Source: Callaeas wilsoni
Taxonomy: Eukaryota; Chordata; Aves; Passeriformes; Callaeidae
Assembly (NCBI GenBank): GCA_013398955.1
Contig: VWPU01006131.1
Coordinates: forward strand, 231,861 to 295,860
DNA length: 64,000 nt
Reading direction: 5' to 3'
Part shown: positions 39,645-49,848 of the stretch, in pieces
How positions within the stretch are numbered: position 1 is the stretch's first letter
Layout: every line of letters starts with the position of its first letter
Translations under genes and position numbers: made by a program
The notes under the pieces: model-generated
Database searches by the model: none
Told to the model about the DNA's origin: nothing
Seen by the model: only the letters and a program-made list of their open reading frames with translations

Positions 39645-39692
39645 GTTTCACAGAACTGTAGAATAGCTTGGGTTGGAAGGGACCTTAATCTA
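39645..39692 (-). mobile_element. CR1 LINE 3' stub
   Basis: The reversed CR1 3' terminus is plain: tcacagaactgtagaatagc, then ttgggttggaagggacctt. After about 45 bp the similarity fades, so only the extreme 3' end of the LINE was inserted or remains. The element reads on the minus strand. Confidence 0.85.
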
Positions 39693-41670
39693 ATGTATTT
39701 CATTGTGATATGGCCAAGCAGTCACTTCTGCTCAGTGCAGTGCTGAACAAATCTTGGGTTTCCCATCTTTGGAGCTGCTGGTCCCCACAAAGACTTCAGC
39801 AAAGACACTTTATTGTGCAGTGGCTTAGCAGTGTCATGTTGTCTCTCAGCAGAGCACAGCTCACAGGCAGGACCATCACATGTTCCCAAACAGTTCATCT
39901 GACCTCACCATTGGAGCTGGAGCCTTCCTGAGCTAAGGCATCATGTACCTGAGAGCTCAGTGCATGCACAGGGCTCCCACCTGTGCGTTTATGTGTTTGC
40001 ACTGATTAGAGCTGAACTAGCACAACTTTAATTTCTGGTTAGAGCAGAAAAGACAACATCAACAAATGCATAAATGCTGAGAGAGCAGTGTAAAGGTACT
40101 GCTGGAAGTGAGATTCTCTGTCACCTTGTATCCTGCTGAGTGTCTCAGGTGAAGACTCTCTGTCCCCCATTAGGCAGTGTTATGTACAGAACTTTGCCCT
40201 GGAGAAAATGACTGCGTGAGTGGAGATCTGAACCCACAATGCTATGTCCTGAAGAGTGTGCCTGAAGCCTTTAATGCAGCCACTTAATCCCACCTGCTAT
40301 CTGCCAGCAGCAGGTTTCCTCCCCACTTACTACAGAGGTGAACTTTAAATCCAAGCTAAAGCTTTACTTTATTTTTACCAGTGGTGATTATACCAGGAGC
40401 CACTGTCATCAGAAATTGGCTGCCTAAAGAGAACATCTTTGAGGAACAGTGTCTGAGACTGAAACAAAAAGCACAGATTTCTTAGTGAAAAAAACCTTAA
40501 TGCAGCTCGTCAGGGAGACAGATGGCAGCTTCCCTCCCGATAGGCACCGTGGGGGCTGAGTTTGCTCAACTCCCTCTTGCTGCACTTTGATGTATTCCAG
40601 CAGCTGTATGAAATTAATTCCAATAAATTAAACCTCTTTCAGGGACAAATGATCTGGATAAAAACTATAGTGCTAGGGGCAATCAGCCATTTGAAACTTG
40701 GTGATCTCAGAGACAGGGAAGCAGCACCCTTGTTGTCTGTATTATAGGCATTTGCTGAGGCAGCCAGAAAAGGCTCTTTCAGCATAAGAAATCAGATCAG
40801 GAGCCAAAGCGCCTTCTCTAAAATCACAGTAGTGCCAAGCCACTCATTTATGGTGATAAAAAATTAGCCCAGCACATGCAGGCCCTGAGGGCTGACCTTC
40901 CCTAAGCACCTTGGGAAGGATCTGTGCCATAAATTCACCCAGCCCTTCAAGAGCCACTCCATGACAAACCTCAGCAGGAGGAAGAGCAACTCAACCCATT
41001 TGAAACACACTTGTCTAAGGCTGATATTCAGCTTAATTATTGCTAATTTAACTTGGAGCCCACCACTGTCTTTACTGGGCTTATCCAGCTGGTTATGCCG
41101 GTTGTTTGCTCTGGTTTAGAACCACTCCAGTGAATATGGCAATGTACACAAGGATTGGAAAACTTGGGTACTGGTTGGGTTTCACCCCCCAGCTCTGCTT
41201 CAGTTTGCCTGGCTATTAACTGAGAGCAAAAACCTTAAGCATCTGCTGATGGTATGTTCTGTTCCTGGTTATATGATATCTTAAGATTCCTTTACTGTTA
41301 CTGAGTACTTATTACTCTTTCCTGTTCCTTTCCAGGAAAAGTGAGTCAAATATGCAAATTACTTCACCTTATAGCCTCTTCTATATGGAGGAGATTTTAA
41401 CTCTTTCCTTTCCTGTAAGAACTAAAACATAGAGTTGCTGGGAAAGCATGAGGGATGTGTGTCTCAGGGCCAAATGGCCAAATAAAGTAACCTGCCAGAG
41501 ACAAATTTAACCTAACAGATCCTTACAGAAGCACCTAAATATAAACTCATAGGCTATTTTTGTTATAATTTATCACCAACAAACATGGCAGGAATCATAA
41601 ACACAAACCTTTAAGAGATAGAAAAAGGGAGTTTGTGCATGTTAATGTGAAACAGCATTTGAACCCAAGA
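39693..41670. other. Unassigned DNA with an enhancer-like section
   Basis: No gene or repeat is recognised. The section at about 40820-41130 is complex unique sequence with homeodomain-like cores (cagcttaattattgctaat near 41031), followed by a richer block. It has the look of conserved non-coding DNA, but conservation is untested. Confidence 0.3.
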
Positions 41671-41674
41671 CCCT
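41671..41674 (+). repeat. Target-site duplication, left copy (CCCT)
   Basis: Direct repeat immediately before the LTR terminus. It pairs with the identical bases at 42126-42129. Confidence 0.85.
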
Positions 41675-41940
41675 TGATGCCTTAGGATTTTAGCTTTTAT
41701 GTTTTTCATATATTTGTAATCCTATAATTCTCTAGTGTAGAACTCTAAACTCCATATAGAGTGTTAGCTACTACTGTCCCTTTTTGGTTAGACACAACAA
41801 TTCCTCTCTAGGCCTGGGAATCAAAAACACCTTACTGTTTCATGCCCCGAGAAATGTAAACAGAAGTGAGTTGCGGGGGGAGCAAACTTGGGGTAAATGA
41901 CTTCATTACCTGAAGCTGTAATTGGAAGATTAACCCCAAT

Positions 41941-41966
41941 ATGCAAATGTACCAAACTCATAAAAG
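41941..41966 (+). promoter_or_regulatory. LTR core promoter: octamer ATGCAAAT plus TATA-like box
   Basis: A perfect octamer (41941-41948) stands 12 bp upstream of ATAAAAG (41960-41966). An octamer paired with a TATA box is a classic arrangement recognised by POU/Oct factors. Transcription would be expected to start near 41990. Confidence 0.6.
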
Positions 41967-42052
41967 TGTGAAAACCCATGATCCATCATCCATTTTTGGG
42001 TGTAGGCCCTGGGGGCAACTTCGTCTGCCCAAAATGTACCCGAAGACCCTTC

Positions 42053-42058
42053 AATAAA
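42053..42058 (+). terminator. LTR polyadenylation signal AATAAA
   Basis: Canonical AATAAA followed within about 20-40 bp by T-rich and GT-containing sequence (ttttgtccggcctctgtttt), as expected at the R/U5 junction of an LTR. Confidence 0.75.
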
Positions 42059-42125
42059 TATAACCGCTTTTTATTCTCTTAATTTTGTCCGGCCTCTGTT
42101 TTTAAGAAAGCCCAACAAGGCATCA

Positions 42126-42129
42126 CCCT
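42126..42129 (+). repeat. Target-site duplication, right copy (CCCT)
   Basis: Direct repeat immediately after the LTR terminus, identical to 41671-41674. A 4-bp duplication is found in some retroviral classes and helps narrow the ERV type. Confidence 0.85.
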
Positions 42130-45100
42130 GATGGGATCTATCTCTGCTTATGGTACCCTGACCCACATTTTTCCAAAAGTCTAGACTGCAAATTACCAAC
42201 GTTTTGAATGGCTCATAATTTTGAGCACCGAAGTCTAGGTTTCCTATATGGGTAGGAAAGATGTGCTTTTAATCATCTGCTTCTGTAACTCACTCACCTA
42301 CTGATGCAAGATTTTATTTATTGGTATAAAGTGAATGTAACAGTCTTGTTCTCATTCAAGTGGTCAGAGATGTTACCCTGAAATGACCATCTGAACAAGT
42401 ATCAGAATAGTCTAACTGTGTGAGAAATGAGGCCCCTGGATTTTGAAGGTTGATTATAATCCATTTGAAGCTCTCCAGGCTGATAATTCAGCCTGGCTGC
42501 TCACTGGAGTAGATTCCTCTGGTACCAAAGACAATTACCACCTTTGGTGTTGGAGAGTCACACAGTGGATGCAGACACAGTGGAAGAAATATGAGTCAGA
42601 GAGACAGAAAGGATGACATGTGATGGGAAATAGCCCCATCCAATGACCCCCAATAACAAATGAGTGCACAGACCAGTGGGTAGAGTGTGCTTGTGCAAAC
42701 AGCCACAAATTACAGCACTAATTGCAGTGCCAGACAGGAAAGCTCTTTGCAGCACCTAGTCCTGTTCTGCAGCTTGTCCCCTAGCCAGCAGGGAGCTGGT
42801 ATCGAGCTGCAAGGGATCACATGCCTGTGTCCCAAGAGCAATGAAGCGTGGGCAAGTCTTCCTTTCAAATCTTACCTATGATCTCACCATTCCTCTCCAA
42901 AAAGGACAAAAAATGATATAAGTCTCCATTTTTTCCTTTCCATTCTCTTTGTTTATTTTATCCAAGGAGCCACTAGAATGGCACCATCCCAGCAGTGGGA
43001 GATTTGCTTACTGTGGGACATGTGTTTAGGGAAACACTCTTTCTGACAGGCAAATTCAAAATTTGGAGCTTTCCTCAACTCCTCTCTCTGAGACTGTGAG
43101 TGCCGCTTAGAAGTTATTTGACAGCACATATCCCCTAGCAATGCTGAGTTACATTAAAAATCCAGCTACTTCATATCCTTGACATGGAGTGGGATCACCT
43201 GGGGTGCCAATCTGAGCTGCATTTGACCCTAAGTCTTAAAGGATTTGCTACTCCACCAAATCTTGACCCAGCCAGGGTCTTTTAATGTTGTCACTAATAC
43301 CTACTTGTGTATGGCCAGTAAATCCACCCAGAATGCTGATGTTCATTTTTTCATCATGTGATGCAATTTCCCATAGATGTTCATATAACTTTTCCAATCT
43401 CCTGCAATTTGTAACTACTTTTACTAATCATCCATGTTCTCAGTTGCCCGCCAGGACCAAGTTCAATAACTGAGTCTACAGGAGTGAGCTGCGAGGAGAA
43501 ATTCAGACGGGATCCAGAGCACTAGTCCCAAAGGCCCAGCTAATACCTTAAATCTGCATGTGGATGGGATTTCACTGTCCTGGCCAGCCTGCTCTCACCA
43601 TCAACCAGGAATTTCTCCTAAAAAGCACCACTGGGTGTTGTTCCGCCCTTTCTCAGTCTGAATGGATACAAAGCTAGCCGTCACTGTGCCCTTCAAACAG
43701 CTGGACACTGGAGGAGGCGGTGTCCCCTGTAACTCACAGCAGCCAGGTGGGCAGAGGGCTCACCAGAAAAACAGGATGTCACACAACAGTCGTGTTACCC
43801 ATGAAACCTATCTGCATCTTGGTTTTCAGATAAACCCCAACATGAGATCTCAATTATTTTATGAAATGTGACTTTTGAATAAAGGTGCTGTGAAGAGTCT
43901 GGCACCAATACTAGTGTAATTCATTCTCTGAGAAACTTCACCCTTTGCTACCAATAATTCCAGCTAGGTCTGAGGGGAGAGCTCTGAGAAAGAAATTGAA
44001 ATGTTTGGTAGGTTAATTGCACATGAAAACAGGGAGATAGGTGGCTATTGAGCAAGAAAAATTAAATCTGTAATTGCCTTTATTCCATTTAATTACTTTT
44101 GGGGTGCAGAGCTATGAATATCCTGAATTTGGTCTCAGTTTGCTGAATTAAGTTAAACAATGAATACCCAGTCAGAGAGGTACTGTGAATGATGAAGAAG
44201 GGAGAGAAAGACAGGGGAAGGGAGGATAAAAGAGTCACAGTTTTCAAAAACTTACAAGGGTTCTGTAAATCTAGTATTAATCCTCCTGCCTCTCTCTTGA
44301 GTTTTGGTACCCAAATTTAGCAAACCCTAAGCCCTGAGTGCTGGGTGGGATTTAGGGCTAAGCAAGCCCCAATGATGGATGTGGGGGAGGCAGAAGCAGA
44401 GAGCAAAACAAAATACGTACATAGGGGTGGAGTCCAGTGATCTTTAAAAAGCAAGTGAAGTACAAAGAGGAAACTTTAGCCAACTAAATATTTGATATAA
44501 GATTCTAGGATCTATCATTGAGATGCAGGGGGAAAATACAGAATTTATCAAATTCAGTACTAAAAAAAATTAACAATAACCATTAGAATTATGGAACAAA
44601 AAGTGTGGTCAGGGGTTTCTAAATTAACTCAAATTCGAGATCCTTTTATTTCTAACAGTTTGTCATTGACCCTGTGAAAATTGCAAAATATTATTCAATT
44701 TACCAACCTCTAAAATAATTTTTTCTCATGTCTCATTCCTATACCTGTATTATTTTGTCCCCTCCTACTAGAAATACTACAAAATAATACAACTTACTGA
44801 CACAATCACACACAATTTAGTGCAAATTCTACCAGAATAAAATCCTCAGAATTTAGCCATTTTGACAGCCTGACTATGGCATTATAAGTTTGACATAAAA
44901 GCTAAAATTATGTGAACATAATCCATATAAATGATGTAATAACAGATGCAGGGAAAATAAAGGCAGAAGAAGAAACAGAAAAATCTCTGGGCTGTTCTCC
45001 AAGAGAATTCACTGTGGATGAAGCTATTACAGGAAAATAGAATTAAATGTGACAAACACGTACTTTAAAACACTAGGAAATGAGAAGAACAGAAATGTCA

Positions 45101-46430
45101 AGAAAAACAACCATGAGATGAAAACATAGAGAAGGACTGGATAAAATTGACTGTGTTTTGCTGCAAGGGTGTCTCTCTGGTCTTCCTGTACCTATTGCAA
45201 CACGGAAGATAATGTTTGCTCCCTGGATGGGAGTTGCAGAGGACAGGCATGTGTGGAATTCCCCAGCTATCCTCAGGGCATCAGCCTGCCTCACTGCTTC
45301 TTTTTATTTTTTATAGACAAAGTGTGGATTAGTAACTTTGCATGCTTGAAATTGCCAAATTTAATCCACAGGGCCCTAAATCCATACGTATTACACAGCA
45401 TTACAAAGCCCTTCTTCTTTACAAGAGTATCATGGTGTTTTCATTTCAGATGACTTACAGCAAGTAATTAAAGGGATCATTAGCAAGAAGTGTACAAAAA
45501 TCCTTAAGCCTCTCGTGAGCAGTCTGCTTTCTTATTAAGTGGAATTGACGCTTCCACTGCCCCATTTAATGTAGATTGTTTTGAGCATGTGCCATATTTT
45601 CTTTCTAGACTCAAAACCAAAACATCTGATTAGATCTGAGTGTCTCCACCTTGCTTGAGTAATGAGTCTGTCCTTAAAAATATTGACAGCTCGATCAAGG
45701 ACCTCCTGAGTTTCAGGTTTGGGTAAACCATGCTTTTTTTCATTGTTGCATTGAAGTATGATCAGCTTTGTCTGTTCAGGAGCTCTTCCAGGCAGGGACG
45801 ATCTCGCTAAAATTGTGCCCTGTGCATAGCAAATAGGAGTTTTGACACAGTTTGGGCCTCAGGATGCTTCTGCAATGCAAACAGTAATAACTGAACAATC
45901 TGCTGATGTGGTAATAACAGCGTCTGCCATTTGCCTTAAAATAGAAAATTATGGCCTGTCCTGCGTTAGTGAGAAAGGAAAGAATAATCACACTATCCTT
46001 GTCCTGCAATGGTACTGCCATGTGTCCCCATGCAAAGTTTCTTAGCAGTTTCCCTGACTTCTAAGGAGCTCAAAACCAATAATCTTAGTCTGCTGAAGTT
46101 ATAAACCCCCTACTATTAGTACTTTCTTCAGGGTAGTCTCTTCCAAGTGGTTGAACTGTGGAAGCAGCCCTACCACATCTCTCCACCACTGTCCACCCTC
46201 AGCCAGTGACAATCACGTTGTCACCAAAGCCACCAAGGAGGGGCCTTGCTCAGGCATTATCAAGAACCAGCCTGCATGAAGACTTTCTGGGCACAGGCAA
46301 CAGACTGCCTCTTCAGGGTTTATCCCTCTCTTTGAGCCAGAGCACCCCTAGCCTTGCTTTTGTTCCTGTCCTCTTTGGGATCATCTCTAGTGAGCCTGTC
46401 TCATCCCCCCCTTCAAACCTAATTTAAAGC
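42130..46430. other. Unassigned non-coding DNA
   Basis: No gene or confident repeat. A purine-rich stretch lies at 44191-44234. The section at about 44030-44170 is complex AT-rich DNA with homeobox-like cores. The largest frames (94 codons and below) are not recognised. From about 46080 rightwards the sequence probably belongs to the decayed element described next, but its edge cannot be fixed. Confidence 0.5.
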
Positions 46431-46433
46431 CTC

Positions 46434-46756
46434 TCAACCAGCCCTGTCAAGCCATGGGGCTAGAATAATTTTCCCCCAATTAAACAGGTGAACCCCATCT
46501 GTCTCCAGCATGCCTGATGCCATATAAACCAACCCATGATGGAAAACCCCAAAATTCCACAATGGAATTCCACCACTCTTGGGTTTTCCGGTTCCTTTTG
46601 GCATTCATCCCTGCTTACCAAAGGAATCAAGAAGAACACCACCTGTGCTGCTGTCTGTCCAAGCAGGCAACCTAGTGCCTTGAAGTTCTTTTTGGCTATC
46701 CTGGTACTTCTCTCATCAGCCTCATCGCTGCCAACCTGGACAACAAGCAGTGGGTG
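46434..46756 (-). pseudogene. Frameshifted SGNH/GDSL hydrolase-like fragment, probably from a CR1-like LINE ORF1
   Basis: Read on the minus strand from 46756, the translation contains LLVVQVGSDE, then a K-N-F-K-A-L-G helix-like stretch, then AAQVVFFLIPLV. One frame shift near 46545-46560 moves the reading into a second frame with HHGLVYMASGMLETDGVHL, followed by W-G-K, and ends at a TGA at 46434-46436. D-G-V-H (codons at 46488-46499) fits the block V D-x-x-H of SGNH hydrolases, which supplies the catalytic Asp and His. G-S-D-E sits where block III (G-x-N-D) is expected. The block I GDS serine is not found upstream, so this is only a C-terminal part. Such esterase domains are known in ORF1 of CR1-like LINEs. 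The fragment is dead: one frameshift, a missing N-terminus, no usable start. An origin in another retroelement cannot be excluded. Confidence 0.6.
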
Positions 46757-47155
46757 ATAAACAGAATTGGGAGCTGAAAGTCAAACCCCTTTTCCAAGCT
46801 GGACTCTCCTACGCAGACGGGATTGTCACTGGAGAGGCTGAAAAGGCAGGAAGGTCTGCTGCTGACTGCACGAGAGAAGGGACATTTTGCCCATGGAAAT
46901 TGCCCTGCATGGTTATAATCCAGTGCTCATTCAGACAATTTCAATGGCCACCCTGCAAAATCTCCCTGCAGCAGCAAGGTCTGACTGATGGGATTTTGTA
47001 CAGGGTTGAGGGGAAGTGAAAACTTTGAACCATGACAAAATGCATTTATTTCTTAACTCAGGCAAAACACCCACCTGCTTCCACTTGACCCTGTCTGGCA
47101 AAGTCCATGTTGTCCTCACCGAGGGTTTCAGCTGAGTAAAGACTCCCTGCAAGTT
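46757..47155. other. Probable flank of the decayed element, unassigned
   Basis: This lies 5' of the hydrolase-like fragment on the minus strand. I could not extend the protein similarity into it, which suggests a deletion or an insertion boundary just right of 46756. Nothing else is recognised. Confidence 0.35.
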
Positions 47156-47159
47156 TTAG

Positions 47160-47420
47160 CTCACAAACAGAGAGGAATTAATGACAGGCACTTTTCAATG
47201 ATTAACTCATACAGTTGATAGTCATCTCCCATTCCTGTAATTAAAGAGATAAAGGTGATATGGTTAATGAGTGCTTTAGCATGAGCTTAATTGCAAATCC
47301 TCTCATCAATGAAGTAATTTATTGAAACACTCATGGAGCAGTGAATAATTTTGCTTTGGAAGTGAAAACTCTGAGACATAAAAGAGTTTGAAAAATTCAC
47401 AACCACTGTCAATATTCCCA
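47160..47420. promoter_or_regulatory. Candidate enhancer-like element (conservation untested)
   Basis: Dense in homeodomain-like cores (ggaattaatgac, tgtaattaaag, ggttaatgag, cttaattgcaaat, gtaatttattg) within complex unique sequence, with no repeat features. The composition resembles deeply conserved vertebrate non-coding elements, but this is a visual impression and nothing more. Confidence 0.2.
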
Positions 47421-49812
47421 TGCAGCCACTCCACATCCTAGGTCTTGCACAGCTGCCCATTGAGTACTGAATATATTTCAGCAATTATCAGACTTTGCAT
47501 AATGAGGTGAAGGAGAAAAAAATAAAATAATTGATATTAAATTACTAGTGTTATTTCATTCCTATGACTGTTTTTCTACTCTAGTCTGAAAAAACATGGT
47601 TCAAACAAATTCAGAGCAAACCTTTGAAAAATCAGTATCAGTTGTGCATAAGCCTTTGGGAGAAAAACTAATTTTTTTCCCCAGTTTTCACAGAACACAT
47701 GAGCTTCCTTAGCTGTCATATTATATCTTCAGAATATCTTCTAGAAGCCTTAAAAGGTCATTTGAATGATCTCTGGTGTGATGTACATTTGAAGTAACCA
47801 ATAAAGCATACATTTTTCATAAAGAAAATCTGGAACTGAAGGAAAAGTGTCTCCTGGTGACCACCTCACAATAAAAAACTAAGCAGGAAAGTTTAGACAC
47901 ATTTCTTTTCTGCAAACAGGCAGCAGTGTTTATATTTGTTGTCTACCAAAGGCTACTTAAATAGCTTGTCTAAGAAAATTTGTTTGAGCGTATTCAAGCC
48001 TGTGAGCTGCTTGCAGACTGAACATTTATTTCTGGTATTCAAGCTCTGTCCTTGGTCACCTATGATACATGACTTTCCTGACTGGAAAACTTAAAATCTG
48101 CAAACTCTTACTATTTCTATTCAAAACAGATTTGATTTTTGTCACCAGAGTGAATAAGAGCCATGATCAGACAAGTCCTGTCTGTGAGCTCAGGCTGCAG
48201 GCTTTCTCACGCACCCGTCCACACACAAAAGTCTCTTCACAGAAATGGCCATGAAAAGTACATGGTCTGAGTGATAACAGCCACCTGGAGCTTCCCATTA
48301 ACCCTGGCCAAAGACAGGCTTCCAAAAGCCTACTGAGAAATCACAAAAATGCCAGCGATTAAATTTGTATCCCTCGTATGGGAAATCAGGATGGAACTTA
48401 CATAGAGGAGTTCAACTCAGTGCTGACTGGAATTTCTGAGAAAAAGATGAGAATATATTTGACACAGACATTAGAGCAGTTTAAGGCTGTTGCAGCATAA
48501 ACTGCAATACAAAACTCTATACCAAACTCCAACTGCAATATCCTAAAATCGTTATAGAAGATACATATGCCCAATGCCTTTTTTTCTAAAGAGAAAGAAA
48601 AGGGAACATAACTGAACTGAGCAGTGGATGCTGATCTGAAATGGAAGAAAAAAAGAAAAAAAGTATTAAAACAAAGCAAGGGGAAGTTTCACCAAAAAGT
48701 TTAATCTATTGCAAGCAGCAGAAGCAGAGCCTACTGCCTTCAGCGTCAGGAGATGGGGTTGGCCTTGACCAGCCCTAACGCTGAACCCAGGGCACCAGCT
48801 GCAAAACCAAGGCTCAGAGCTGGGGCTGCGAGCGCAGTTTGGGGAGGCGCAGCACTGACTCCAGCCCAGCATCTCCATATTCCCTCAGGACATCTGCTTG
48901 TGGAAGACCACCAGGAACCTTCTCTGTCCTGTCTTTGTCTTTCTCTTCTCTTCAGCTTCTTGTGAAAGTTAGAGCCTTTCCTGGTTTAATAATGCAAGAA
49001 ACAACCCCTTCAAAGCCTTTAATTAAATGCTTTTAATCACTTGGAGGTTGCAGGATTTTCTGGCCTGTAAAAGTATGAAAAAGGGGAAAAGAAGCATGTG
49101 ACTGTCCTTTGACTAACATACACAGTAGTCTGGGACAGATGTCTCAGCAAAAGGTCAAAGAGTGATATTCCTTTCACTTCACTAAAAGCCATTTCACTAA
49201 CCATGGCATCCACCACTGCAAAATGTCACCAGCCACTGCCCAGGGCTGAGCTGCTAGGTACAGCACAATCTGTAATAATAACCAGAAAATAATAAAACAG
49301 GGGGAAAAAAGCCCTCTACTTTTTTTCTCTGGAGCCCATGGTTCCAGCCAGAAGCTGCTTGCTATAGAAACAGCAGCTGGCAGCTCCTATTTCTTGATCC
49401 TGCCTCCACAGATGCTTCACTGCACAGACCTTAGCAAGCTGCTCAGCCTTTCTGCACCTGTCATTTTTCTTCATCTCTTAAATTTTAACTTTATTTTGTG
49501 CGCATGCTTCCCACTGTAAAAGCCCTGCACTACCCTGCTCATCCTCATCAGAATGCCCCTCCATGGCAGATGAATATCAGTGTTCCTGTTTCAATAAGAT
49601 GGAGAAATTGAAGCATGGAAATTAAATTACTACTCCACAGTCTCAGACCTCTCTGAATCAAAGCAATATCTTTTTGGTTTGTAGAGGTGTCCTCTCGCTA
49701 CGAGATCATTTCTTTCCATCTAGTTCAGAGATAATAATATCTCTGTAACTAATCCCTATGGTTGTTGTGAGAGTCCTCCGTACATTGTGTTGAAAATGCA
49801 AAGCAGTATAAA
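47421..49812. other. Unassigned non-coding DNA
   Basis: No gene is recognised. The section at about 48690-48960 is more GC-rich, with two overlapping 65-70 codon plus frames and a 70-codon minus frame, none of which I recognise. Confidence 0.5.
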
Positions 49813-49848
49813 ATATATTACTGATTAAAGATATATTACTGATTAAAG
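49813..49848 (+). repeat. 18-bp perfect tandem duplication
   Basis: atatattactgattaaag occurs twice with no gap, at 49813-49830 and 49831-49848. Exact identity suggests a recent event. Confidence 0.95.

Larger units (their letters stand above)
41675..42125 (+). mobile_element. Solo LTR of an endogenous retrovirus (passerine-type), complete
   Basis: The 451-bp unit begins TGATGCCTT and ends AAGGCATCA, a perfect 9-bp terminal inverted repeat with the canonical TG...CA ends. It is flanked by a 4-bp direct repeat, CCCT at 41671-41674 and 42126-42129, which is the target-site duplication. Inside, in the right order, are an octamer ATGCAAAT, a TATA-like ATAAAAG about 12 bp downstream, and a polyadenylation signal AATAAA at 42053-42058 followed by a T-rich U5. 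The overall sequence matches my memory of a zebra-finch LTR family (TguLTR5-like); I cannot confirm the family. No internal retroviral genes lie next to it, so it is the product of recombination between two LTRs. It may still act as a promoter or polyadenylation site in plus orientation. Confidence 0.92.
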
